NCBI GenBank assembly: GCA_013044425.1
Contig: JABEUK010000128.1
Span: 1-6,848 of the forward strand
Source: Thermoplasmata archaeon
GTDB taxonomy: Archaea > Thermoplasmatota > Thermoplasmata > Lutacidiplasmatales > UBA184
DNA: 6,848 nt
Direction of reading: 5' to 3'
The notes under the pieces were generated by a model, which saw only the letters and a list, made by a program, of their open reading frames with translations, made no database searches and was not told the origin of the DNA. Position numbers and translations under genes: made by a program. Below, piece after piece: positions 1-6,400 of this stretch; the stretch's first letter is position 1, and each line of letters starts with the position of its first letter.

Positions 1-985
1 GCAGGGTCTTGGTCGGCTCGAACGCCATGCAGACAAGCTCGGTCCCGGCCGCGTCCACGATCGGGAAGCGGACGTGGCCGCCTTGCAGCGTGGTCGGGAC
101 CCCTCCCACGAGCCCCTCCACCCGCCCGCTCTCGTACGGGCCCAGGGAAGCCGCGAGGCGCCGGAGCAGGTGGTCGCCCGTCCCCTGGTTCGTGCAGAAG
201 AGCATCCAGCGCTCCACCGGCTCGGATCGGACCGTCGCAAGGGCCCGCAGCGGCGCTCCCCGCCGGCGCGAACGCAGGCCGAAGAGGATCGGGCAGGGCG
301 TGTGCGGCGCGACGAGGAGCCGTCGGGTCGCCGGATCGGTGCATAGGAACAGATCCGGGTACCGGCGCTGGGCCTCCACGACCGAACCGCCGTCGACCTC
401 GCGTCGGAGCGATCCGCGCGCGGGGTCTCGGTAGGCGAGGAGCTCCCAGGTCGGATGCGCCTCGGGCCACGCCGCGCTCGCCGCGGCTCCGACCACTCCG
501 AGATCGTCCCCGTGGATCCGCACGGTGGCCCCCAGATCGTTCAGCGTTGCGCGCACGTCGGCCGCCCGAACGACACGGCGGACCGCGTTCCAGTACAGCG
601 ACGACGGCAATCGTCGTGGGGAGGCGACCATCGCCGGATCCGTGCCGGCCTCACCCACCCGCGAGGCGTCGAGCACCGCCCTCCACGCCGCGTCGACTAG
701 ATCGGTCGCGAGCGTCGGCGAGAGCCGGGCCCCCCCCTCGTACGCCCACACCGCGCGTCCATCGATCGACCCGCAGCGCCGACGGCGCCCTCGCCCGATG
801 CCGAAGCGGACACTGAGCGCGCCGTTCCCGCGCGTCTTGAAGGGGATGTTGGGATTGAGGCGGACCAGGCGCGGGTCGCCGATCGGGTCCACGCCGAGGT
901 CCCGGGCGACGCGGACGACCTCCGTGAGAGCGTGCGTCGTGCACCCTCCTCGGGGGCTGTCCGTGTCGTCGATGCCGATCCACAT
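1..985 (-). CDS. tiaS: tRNA(Ile2) 2-agmatinylcytidine synthetase TiaS, partial (C-terminus beyond window)
   Basis: Seen: an uninterrupted minus-strand frame from ATG at 985 to the window edge, 328 residues. It opens with the family signature GIDDTDS (residues 4-10), followed by GGCTT (13-17), RLNPNIPFKTRGNGA (42-56), GTDPAMV near 113-119, TWELLAYR near 190, HTPCPILFGLR (228-238), FCTNQGTGDH (263-272) and FEPTK (322-326). Known of the family: TiaS uses ATP and agmatine to modify C34 of the CAU-anticodon isoleucine tRNA so that it reads AUA; it is archaeal and cytoplasmic. The N-terminal part is the kinase-like domain that activates C34, the middle is a ferredoxin-like domain, and the TNQGT region opens the OB-fold. 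The C-terminal zinc ribbon should lie beyond base 1, since full proteins are about 420 residues. It starts 42 bases after korB on the same strand, so co-transcription is possible. No SD sequence precedes the ATG, but the start matches the family N-terminus exactly. Confidence 0.95.
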   Translation of the reverse strand, partial: MWIGIDDTDSPRGGCTTHALTEVVRVARDLGVDPIGDPRLVRLNPNIPFKTRGNGALSVRFGIGRGRRRRCGSIDGRAVWAYEGGARLSPTLATDLVDAAWRAVLDASRVGEAGTDPAMVASPRRLPSSLYWNAVRRVVRAADVRATLNDLGATVRIHGDDLGVVGAAASAAWPEAHPTWELLAYRDPARGSLRREVDGGSVVEAQRRYPDLFLCTDPATRRLLVAPHTPCPILFGLRSRRRGAPLRALATVRSEPVERWMLFCTNQGTGDHLLRRLAASLGPYESGRVEGLVGGVPTTLQGGHVRFPIVDAAGTELVCMAFEPTKTL

Positions 986-987
986 CG

Positions 988-1006
988 CGCGGGCGGAGAC
1001 CCCGCG
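988..1006 (-). other. Short GC hairpin just before the tiaS start
   Basis: On the minus strand CGCGGG and CCCGCG form a perfect 6-bp inverted repeat around a 7-base loop, ending two bases before the tiaS ATG. There is no T-run after it, so it does not look like a terminator. It could partly cover the start codon in the mRNA. In DNA this GC-rich, 6-bp repeats arise often by chance, so function is speculative. Confidence 0.3.
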
Positions 1007-1027
1007 AGCCCAAAGAGGATGCGGCCC

Positions 1028-1903
1028 CTACGCGACGCTGTGCAGGAGCTTCGCGTACGCGGCCCGGTTCGGCTCGATCTCGATATCGGCCCGGGCCGGT
1101 CCGAGAGCACCCGCAGGGAGCACGCGCGTCTCGAGCGCGGGGTCGAGGGGGGCCCCTTCCGGGGGACGGTGCATGACGCCGATCGGGATCTTCCCGGAAT
1201 CCATCGCCTCCATGCAGAGTCGGAACATCGCCTTGCGGTCCGACGCATCGTAGCCGGGCAGTTTGCTCACGTCCACGACCCGCTCGCGCCAGAGCTTGTA
1301 CGTATCGTTGTACGTCACGCACGGGGAGAGATCCTCGATGAACGCGAACCCTCGGTGCGCCCGGTTGAACTCGAGGGCCTCCTTCAGGACCGCCGTTAGG
1401 GTCTTCGGGTCGCCGGAGAACGTACGGGCGATGAAGTTCGGCGCCGGGATCGACAGCGCGGTGAGGATCGCGTCGAACGGCTTTTCGATGTTCCCTTCGA
1501 AACCGATCTGGCTCGTGGGCGAGGGCTGACCCTTCGTCAGGCCGTACGTCTCGTTGTTCATCACGATGTACAGGATCGAGACGTTCTTCTTGAACGCGTG
1601 CATGAAGTGCCCCATCCCGATCGCATAACCGTCCCCGTCGCCGCCGGCCGCAAACACCGTCAGGTTCGGGTTCGCGAGCTTCACGCCGACCGCCTGGGCC
1701 AGAAGACGCCCATGGAGCGCGTGCAGGCCGTTGATCTCGAGGAAGTTGTGGATCGAGCCCGAGCAGCCGATCCCTCCGACCAGCACGAGCTCGTGCGTCG
1801 GGATCTTCAGCTCGGCCGCGGCCTTCTTGACGCACGCGAGCAGCGCAAAGTCCCCACACCCGGGGCACCAGATCGGCTGGGTGGGCTTCGCGGATTGCAC
1901 CAT
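1028..1903 (-). CDS. korB: 2-oxoacid:ferredoxin oxidoreductase, beta subunit (KorB type)
   Basis: Beta subunit, 291 residues, of a two-subunit oxidoreductase that oxidatively decarboxylates a 2-oxoacid to acyl-CoA with ferredoxin as electron acceptor (reversible). It binds thiamine diphosphate (TPP) and one [4Fe-4S] cluster. Seen: CPGCGD at residues 13-18, GIGCSG at 45-49, the TPP/Mg motif GDGDG at 88-92 followed by NNETYGLTKGQPSPT (116-130), and SPC with Cys195. Cys13, Cys16, Cys47 and Cys195 correspond to the cluster ligands known in the Sulfolobus enzyme. Length is usual for the family. ATG at 1903 lies one base after the korA stop and is preceded by GGAGGG with an 8-base gap. A longer in-frame extension into korA to base 2074 lacks family similarity and is rejected. 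There is no ferredoxin-like delta subunit nearby, as expected for the two-subunit type. Preference for 2-oxoglutarate over pyruvate or other 2-oxoacids cannot be read from the sequence. Confidence 0.95.
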   Translation of the reverse strand: MVQSAKPTQPIWCPGCGDFALLACVKKAAAELKIPTHELVLVGGIGCSGSIHNFLEINGLHALHGRLLAQAVGVKLANPNLTVFAAGGDGDGYAIGMGHFMHAFKKNVSILYIVMNNETYGLTKGQPSPTSQIGFEGNIEKPFDAILTALSIPAPNFIARTFSGDPKTLTAVLKEALEFNRAHRGFAFIEDLSPCVTYNDTYKLWRERVVDVSKLPGYDASDRKAMFRLCMEAMDSGKIPIGVMHRPPEGAPLDPALETRVLPAGALGPARADIEIEPNRAAYAKLLHSVA

Positions 1904-1904
1904 C

Positions 1905-3698
1905 CTACACGCCCTCCGTGATCGGGCGGATGATGTCGGGCGAGCGGAACGAGAGGCCATCGTAGCGGAGAATCGAACGGAGTTTGGCGTGGTGCCATGG
2001 AACCGTCTCGCGGATGAGTCGCGCGAACTGCCCGGTGTAGTTGTTCTCCACGACGTACGCCACGTCGACGCCATGAAGGAACGGATCGAGCTCGTGGCCG
2101 GGAACCGGCCAGAGCGTCCGGGGCTGGTAGAAGCGTGTGCGGATCCCTCGGGTCTTTAGGCGCTCCTGCGCTTCGAGGATAGGGCCGATCGTGCTCCCGT
2201 ATCCGATGATGCCGATCCGGGCATGGGGTTCGCCGAAGTACTTTCCGGCGGGAAGATCCGGGACCGCCGTCACCATCTTTCCCATCCGCTTGGCCATCAT
2301 CTTCAGGCGGTTCTCCCGATTGACCGAGACGTGTCCCCACTCGTCGTGCTCATTTCCCGTGACCTGACTCCAGACTCCCGGAGTTCCGGGGGGCGCGATC
2401 GGACTTCCGCTGTCGGCCGTGAATGCGTAGCCCTTGTACTCGGTCATCTTCTCGAGGTCGGCCCCCGAGAGGCGCTTTCCTCGGACCATGTGGATCCCGT
2501 CGAGATCGTACGGCGGGCTCGTCGTGGTGTTCTGACAGAGCGCCTGATCGAGGAGGAGGATGACCGGGGCCCGCCATTTGTCGGCGATGTTGAGTGCATC
2601 GACGGTGAGCTGAAAGCACTCGAGGGGAGTCGCGGGCGCGAGGATGAACCGGGGGAACTCCCCGTGCCCTAGGTTCGCGAGGTGGGCGAGGTCCGATTGC
2701 TCATGCCGCGTGGGCTGCCCGGTGGATGGGCCGACCCGGGCGCAATCGGCGATGACGATGGGGATCTCCGCCGCGCCCGCATGCCCGATTCCTTCGGTCA
2801 TGAGAGAGAGACCGGGCCCGCTCGTGGAGGTCATCACCCGCGCACCAGCGTACGCGGCGCCGATGATCATGTTGATCGCAGCGAGCTCATCCTCGGCTTG
2901 ACGGACGACGCCCTGGAACGCCGGCAGGTAGCGCTGGAGGTACTCCATCACTTCGGTGGCCGGCGTGATCGGATAGCCGGCAAAGAACCGTCCACCCCCG
3001 ACCACGAAACCGAGCGCGACCCCCTGGTTGCCGATCGTGAGGATCTGGTCGTGGGCCTCGCCCGACTCAACGTGCCATCGATCGGCGAGGCCGGGGACGG
3101 AGAGAGCGGCCTGCCGCCCGATCTCGAGGGCCTTGAGGTTCTTGGCCAGCGCCTCCTCCCCTCGACGAGTGAACCGTTCCTCGATGACCTGGCGGGTCAT
3201 GACCGGATCGAACCCCAGCAGCACACTGAGGGCGCCGTACGCGGCGGTGTTCTTGTAGATCGGTTGGCCGACCTGACCTCCGACGAGAGTCGCGAACGGG
3301 AATCCGTAGGCCTGGGGGACGTCGGCAGCCGACCCCGTGGAATCGTACAGCACGATCCCCTCCGGGCCGAGCTCGGAGCGCCCGATCTCGATGGCCTGCT
3401 CGTCGAACGCCATCAGGATGTCGACATCGGGCTTGATCGAGAGGATGGGCTGGCAGGAGGCACGGATCGAGGCGTCCGCGTGGCCCCCGCGGATGCGCGA
3501 GAGGACGTTGCGCGAAGTGTAGACGTAGAGGCCGAGCTTGCGGAAGTATCGTCCCAGGAGGTCGGAAACGGTGAGGGTTCCGTCGCCCCCCTGACCTCCG
3601 ATCATGACGCTGATATCGGCGAGCCGCTTCGGAGGGGTTCCGGGGGAGGGGATCGGTTCGGTGGAGATCGCTTCTGTGCGGCTCGCAGGGGTTGTCAT
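1905..3698 (-). CDS. korA: 2-oxoacid:ferredoxin oxidoreductase, fused gamma-alpha subunit (KorA type)
   Basis: Large subunit, 597 residues, of the KorAB enzyme. Seen: a Pro/Ser-rich N-terminal tail (1-27); a gamma domain starting with MIGGQGGDGT (32-41) and containing SRIRGGHADA (67-76), about 28-200; and an alpha domain from about 217 with YPITP (242-246), EDELAAINM near 270, TSTSGPG near 289 and the segment around GPSTGQPTRHEQSD. The gamma-alpha fusion and YPITP are the hallmarks of the two-subunit archaeal and bacterial oxidoreductases; the YPITP loop takes part in substrate handling. CoA and TPP are bound jointly with KorB. The ATG at 3698 is chosen because it is the first Met before the gamma domain, lies downstream of a TATA-like box, and upstream sequence is intergenic. 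The same frame stays open far upstream to 4808, but there it runs antisense to the neighbouring gene and has no family similarity. No clear SD is seen. The neighbour across the divergent promoter may make or use the same 2-oxoacid (inference). Confidence 0.95.
   Translation of the reverse strand: MTTPASRTEAISTEPIPSPGTPPKRLADISVMIGGQGGDGTLTVSDLLGRYFRKLGLYVYTSRNVLSRIRGGHADASIRASCQPILSIKPDVDILMAFDEQAIEIGRSELGPEGIVLYDSTGSAADVPQAYGFPFATLVGGQVGQPIYKNTAAYGALSVLLGFDPVMTRQVIEERFTRRGEEALAKNLKALEIGRQAALSVPGLADRWHVESGEAHDQILTIGNQGVALGFVVGGGRFFAGYPITPATEVMEYLQRYLPAFQGVVRQAEDELAAINMIIGAAYAGARVMTSTSGPGLSLMTEGIGHAGAAEIPIVIADCARVGPSTGQPTRHEQSDLAHLANLGHGEFPRFILAPATPLECFQLTVDALNIADKWRAPVILLLDQALCQNTTTSPPYDLDGIHMVRGKRLSGADLEKMTEYKGYAFTADSGSPIAPPGTPGVWSQVTGNEHDEWGHVSVNRENRLKMMAKRMGKMVTAVPDLPAGKYFGEPHARIGIIGYGSTIGPILEAQERLKTRGIRTRFYQPRTLWPVPGHELDPFLHGVDVAYVVENNYTGQFARLIRETVPWHHAKLRSILRYDGLSFRSPDIIRPITEGV
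1912..1917 (-). promoter_or_regulatory. Shine-Dalgarno site of korB
   Basis: GGAGGG on the minus strand inside the last codons of korA, 8 bases before the korB ATG at 1903. It fixes the korB start and indicates coupled translation of the two subunits. Confidence 0.75.
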
Positions 3699-3754
3699 TG
3701 TACGGAACCCGGCGGCGGACCGCCCCGGCTCTGAGAGAATCGAGGCCCCCCTCG

Positions 3755-3761
3755 TATTTAA
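3755..3761 (-). promoter_or_regulatory. Candidate TATA box of korA
   Basis: Minus-strand TTAAATA in GC-rich surroundings, 56 bases before the korA ATG. With the usual archaeal spacing of about 25 bases, transcription would begin near 3732, leaving a leader of about 34 bases. It is the best AT-rich match on this side; there is no experimental support. Confidence 0.45.
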
Positions 3762-3763
3762 CG

Positions 3764-3836
3764 GATAACCCGGCTGAGGAGAAGTTCCGGCATTTTCCGG
3801 CCGCTGTCCGGCGTAAGATTCGCAACAAAGGTTATC
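3764..3836. repeat. Inverted pair of GGTTATC elements
   Basis: GGTTATC reads on the plus strand at 3830-3836 and on the minus strand at 3770-3764, 59 bases apart. Both copies are followed by a pyrimidine-G and then an A/T-rich tract (GGTTATCTGAAAA and GGTTATCCGTTAAATA). Each copy therefore points towards the gene on its own side. They may be part of the core promoter (BRE/TATA region) or binding sites of a shared regulator. Seven-base arms can occur by chance. Confidence 0.4.
3786..3811 (+). repeat. Three TCCGG direct repeats at near-helical spacing
   Basis: TCCGG begins at 3786, 3796 and 3807, that is 10 and 11 bases apart, so all three copies face the same side of the helix. They lie between the two candidate core promoters. 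This arrangement is typical of tandem binding by a regulator, but the motif is short and GC-rich. Confidence 0.35.
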
Positions 3837-3842
3837 TGAAAA
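3832..3842 (+). promoter_or_regulatory. Candidate TATA region of the synthase operon (leaderless transcript likely)
   Basis: TTATCTGAAAA is centred about 24-25 bases before the GTG at 3861. That is the normal distance from an archaeal TATA box to the transcription start, so the mRNA would begin at or next to the start codon. The lack of any SD before this GTG agrees. The match to the TATA consensus is weak. Confidence 0.4.
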
Positions 3843-3860
3843 CTCCCGGTCGCAGAGCTC

Positions 3861-5108
3861 GTGACCGACGAGCGGTTGGTCGAGGATTACCACTCCTTCA
3901 CGGAAGCCCGGCGGCGTTTCGCCGATCCGATCGTCTTCTGGGACGAGACCTTGCGCGACGGCGAGCAGACGCCCGGGGTGCACTTCAGCCCCGAAGAGAA
4001 GCTGCGAATCGCCGAGGTGTTGGCCGACATCGGCGTTCCCCTCATCGACGCCGGCATCCCGGTCGTCTCGGCCGAAGAGGCACGCGCGGTCCACCTCCTC
4101 GCCCATGCCGGGCTCAAATCGAAGGTGCTCGCCTCGGCGCGCACGGTCCCCGCCGACGTCGAAGCGGTCATCCAGAGCGGAGCGAGCCACATCGCGATCT
4201 TCGTCGCCGCGAGCCAGGTCCACCTTCGCTACAAGCTCAAGATGTCCCAGGAGGAGGTGCGTGAGGTCTCGATCGCGAGCGTTCGGCGCGCGAAGAGCGC
4301 CGGCCTCCATGTCGCATTCGTGACCGAGGATACGGTTCGCGCGCCGTTCGATTTCGTGGAACGTCTGTATCGGGACGTTCAAGAGGCCGGCGCGGACCGA
4401 CTCGTGATTTCGGATACCGTTGGCATCATGACGCCGCTCACCTTCCGTTGGTACCTGGAAGAGTTCCAGCGTCGCGTCCACCCGAAGGACCTGTCGGTCC
4501 ACTGCCACAACGACTTTGGCCTCGCGACGGCGAACACGCTCACCGCGCTCGAGGTCGGAGTCACCGCCCCGCACACGTGCGTCAACGGATTGGGAGAGCG
4601 GGCCGGGAACGCCGCCTTCGAAGAGGTCGCGCTCGGGCTCGAGCGCCTCTATGGCATACGCACCGGGCTGCGGACCGAACGGATGTACGAGCTGTCCCGA
4701 CTGGTGGAGGAGCTCTCGGGGGTCGTCGTGCAGCCGAACAAGGCGATCGTGGGGTACAACTCCTTCTCGCACGAGGCCGGTATCCACACGCACGGGATCC
4801 TCGCGCACACGCTCACGTACGAACCGATGCAGCCGGAGGTCGTCGGGCGCCGCCGGCGGATGATCCTAGGCAAGCACAGCGGCAAGGCCGCGGTCGTCGA
4901 GAAGCTCAAAGAACGAGGTATCGTCGCCCCGGACCCGCAACTCACCGAGCTCCTTCAACGCCTCAAGGCTCAGGGCGAAGCGCGTTCGAAGGAAGAACTC
5001 CGAGCGTTCCTCGAGGAGTATCGCCAGCTCTTTGAACAACCGGGAGTCTCTGACGCCGAGTTCTGGAAGATGGTCGAGGCGATCGGGCTCACCGAGGTCC
5101 GCGCATGA
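3861..5108 (+). CDS. DRE-TIM acyl-CoA condensing enzyme: homocitrate synthase-like (2-isopropylmalate/homocitrate/citramalate/Re-citrate synthase superfamily)
   Basis: A 415-residue enzyme that condenses acetyl-CoA with a 2-oxoacid; the substrate is not certain. Seen: DETLRDGEQTPGV (28-40), HLRYK (121-125), SVHCHNDFGLATANT (212-226), NGLGERAGN (242-250), HEAGIHTHG (304-312), TYEPMQPEVVG (319-329) and LGKHSGK (336-342). By family knowledge Asp28, His214, His216 and Asn250 should bind the divalent metal and Arg32 should be catalytic. Only about 75 residues follow GKHSGK, so the leucine-type C-terminal regulatory domain of LeuA and CimA is absent. That favours homocitrate synthases of the NifV/AksA type, although stretches also resemble methanogen citramalate synthase. 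Re-citrate synthase belongs to the same superfamily and remains possible. GTG at 3861 is effectively forced: an in-frame stop lies at 3837-3839 and no ATG intervenes. It is the first gene of an operon with the aconitase-family subunits, overlapping the next gene by four bases. Confidence 0.9.
   Translation: MTDERLVEDYHSFTEARRRFADPIVFWDETLRDGEQTPGVHFSPEEKLRIAEVLADIGVPLIDAGIPVVSAEEARAVHLLAHAGLKSKVLASARTVPADVEAVIQSGASHIAIFVAASQVHLRYKLKMSQEEVREVSIASVRRAKSAGLHVAFVTEDTVRAPFDFVERLYRDVQEAGADRLVISDTVGIMTPLTFRWYLEEFQRRVHPKDLSVHCHNDFGLATANTLTALEVGVTAPHTCVNGLGERAGNAAFEEVALGLERLYGIRTGLRTERMYELSRLVEELSGVVVQPNKAIVGYNSFSHEAGIHTHGILAHTLTYEPMQPEVVGRRRRMILGKHSGKAAVVEKLKERGIVAPDPQLTELLQRLKAQGEARSKEELRAFLEEYRQLFEQPGVSDAEFWKMVEAIGLTEVRA
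5094..5098 (+). promoter_or_regulatory. Shine-Dalgarno site of the hydrolyase large subunit
   Basis: GAGGT, 6 bases before the ATG at 5105. It supports that start over the internal ATG at 5126, which would give the more usual N-terminus MTLAEK. Confidence 0.6.
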
Positions 5109-6385
5109 ACAGCGCCAACGGCGGGATGACCCTCGCCGAGAAGATCCTGGCACGCGCCTCGGGCCTCGATCGGGTCGTTCCCGGCCAGATCATCGAGGGG
5201 AACGTCGATCTCGCGATGATGCACGAACAGGGCGCGCAGACGGTCGCTCCGTTCCATCAGATGGGCGCCGAGACGGTCTGGGATCCCGACCGCGTCGTCA
5301 TCGCGATCGACCACTGGGTGCCCGCGTCGACCGAGGGGGCCGCGGTGCTCCACCGGATCTTGCGCAAGTTCGCGACGGAGGTCCATCTTCCCCATTTTTA
5401 CGATGTCGGGAACCACGGCATCTGTCACCAGATCCTCGCCGAGCACGGGTGGGTCGTGCCCGGGGACCTCGCGGTCGGTACCGACTCCCATACGAACATG
5501 CTGGGTGCGATGGGCGCGGTCGCGGCCGGTATCGGGCCTACCGAGATGGCGGCGGTTCTCGCGCTCGGCCGCCTTTGGCTGAAGATACCGCCGACGCTGC
5601 GCATACGCGTGAAGGGGCGCCTGGGGCACGGGGTCGTCGCGAAGGACCTCGTTCTGCGCGCGCTCGGAGAGGTGAAGACGACGGGGGCGACGTACAAGTC
5701 CGTCGAGTGGACCGGGCCGACGATCGAACGGCTCTCCATGCCGGAGCGCTTCACGATCTGCAACATGACCACCGAGATGGGAGCGAAGTGCGGACTCATC
5801 GCCCCCGACGAGACGACCTTCGAGTACCTGCGCACGACCGCCAAGCACCCGATGCATCCGGTCTATGCGGATGCCGACGCAACGTACGAGCGCACGATCG
5901 ATATCGACGTGGACGGGATGCCGCCGATGGTCGCTTGCCCATACTCCCCCGACAACGTCCGCCCGCTCCCCGATGTCGTGAGTGAGCACATCCACGTCGA
6001 TCAGGCGTTCTTGGGGTCCTGCACCAACGCCCGCATCGAGGACATCCGGGAAGGTGCGGCGATCCTCAAGGGCCACAGGGTCCACCCGGGCACTCGGTTC
6101 ATCGTCTCGCCGGCGTCGACTTCGATCTACGAACAATGCCTCCAGGAAGGTCTCATCGAGCTGTACACGGAGGCCGGGGCGGTCTTTACGAACTCGAGCT
6201 GCTCGGCGTGCTTTGGGGGGAATATGGGCATCATTGCTCCGGACGAGGTGTGCGCGTCCTCCTCCAACCGGAACTTCCCCGGGCGGATGGGGCCGAAGGA
6301 GGGCCGGATCTACCTCATGAGCCCGGCCGCGACGGTCGCCGCGGCCATCCGGGGCGAGATCGCCGACCCGCGGGAGTTCGCCTAG
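5105..6385 (+). CDS. Aconitase-family hydrolyase large subunit (LeuC/HacA type: isopropylmalate isomerase, homoaconitase or aconitase)
   Basis: Large subunit, 426 residues, of a two-subunit [4Fe-4S] dehydratase/hydratase that moves a hydroxyl group between adjacent carbons by way of an unsaturated acid. Seen: MTLAEKILARASG (8-20), DHWVPA (69-74), GICHQIL (105-111), VGTDSHTN (124-131), GSCTNAR with Cys306 (304-310), SSCSAC with Cys366 and Cys369 (364-369) and SSNRNFPGRMG near 388-398. The three cysteines are the cluster ligands and SNRNFxGR is a substrate-binding segment across the family. Length is usual for archaeal LeuC/HacA. Odd: where archaeal relatives have HDxT followed by G/T-P, this protein reads HEQGAQ (40-45), placing a Gln where I recall aconitase having a substrate-contacting Gln. 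It follows the synthase by an ATGA overlap and precedes its small subunit, so it should act on the synthase product. Substrate undecided. Confidence 0.93.
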   Translation: MNSANGGMTLAEKILARASGLDRVVPGQIIEGNVDLAMMHEQGAQTVAPFHQMGAETVWDPDRVVIAIDHWVPASTEGAAVLHRILRKFATEVHLPHFYDVGNHGICHQILAEHGWVVPGDLAVGTDSHTNMLGAMGAVAAGIGPTEMAAVLALGRLWLKIPPTLRIRVKGRLGHGVVAKDLVLRALGEVKTTGATYKSVEWTGPTIERLSMPERFTICNMTTEMGAKCGLIAPDETTFEYLRTTAKHPMHPVYADADATYERTIDIDVDGMPPMVACPYSPDNVRPLPDVVSEHIHVDQAFLGSCTNARIEDIREGAAILKGHRVHPGTRFIVSPASTSIYEQCLQEGLIELYTEAGAVFTNSSCSACFGGNMGIIAPDEVCASSSNRNFPGRMGPKEGRIYLMSPAATVAAAIRGEIADPREFA

Positions 6386-6400
6386 GCGGGGATGAACACG

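Larger units (their letters stand above)
3699..3860. promoter_or_regulatory. Divergent promoter region between korA and the synthase operon
   Basis: This 162-bp gene-free region drives two divergent operons. It holds AT-rich islands in otherwise GC-rich DNA, one candidate TATA box for each direction, an inverted pair of GGTTATC elements (3764-3770 and 3830-3836) and three direct TCCGG repeats (3786-3790, 3796-3800, 3807-3811). No open frame, tRNA or terminator is apparent. The start points and any regulator are unknown. Confidence 0.65.

Noticed and set aside
986..1027. A transcription terminator between korB and tiaS
   Set aside because: There is a hairpin but no T-rich stretch after it on the minus strand; only a CTCTTT tract lies before it.
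9..1399. Several plus-strand open frames of 80-240 codons across the left end
   Set aside because: They are opposite tiaS and korB, overlap each other, and have Arg/Pro/Ser-rich shadow-type composition.
651..1868. A 405-codon minus-strand frame over korB and tiaS
   Set aside because: Its product is Arg/Ala/Gly-rich, and both real genes are read in other frames with complete motifs.
1904..2074. A longer N-terminus for korB starting at 2074
   Set aside because: The extra residues overlap the korA end and resemble nothing. The ATG at 1903 has a good SD and places CPGCGD at residues 13-18, as in relatives.
2682..3734. A 350-codon plus-strand open frame over korA
   Set aside because: It is antisense to the gamma-alpha subunit with all its motifs, and its product is low-complexity and without family features.
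3699..4808. The korA reading frame continues open upstream, giving a 967-codon minus-strand frame antisense to the synthase gene
   Set aside because: The translated extension is rich in Arg, Asp and Glu and resembles no family, while the plus strand here has unmistakable synthase motifs. GC-rich third positions leave the opposite strand free of stops.
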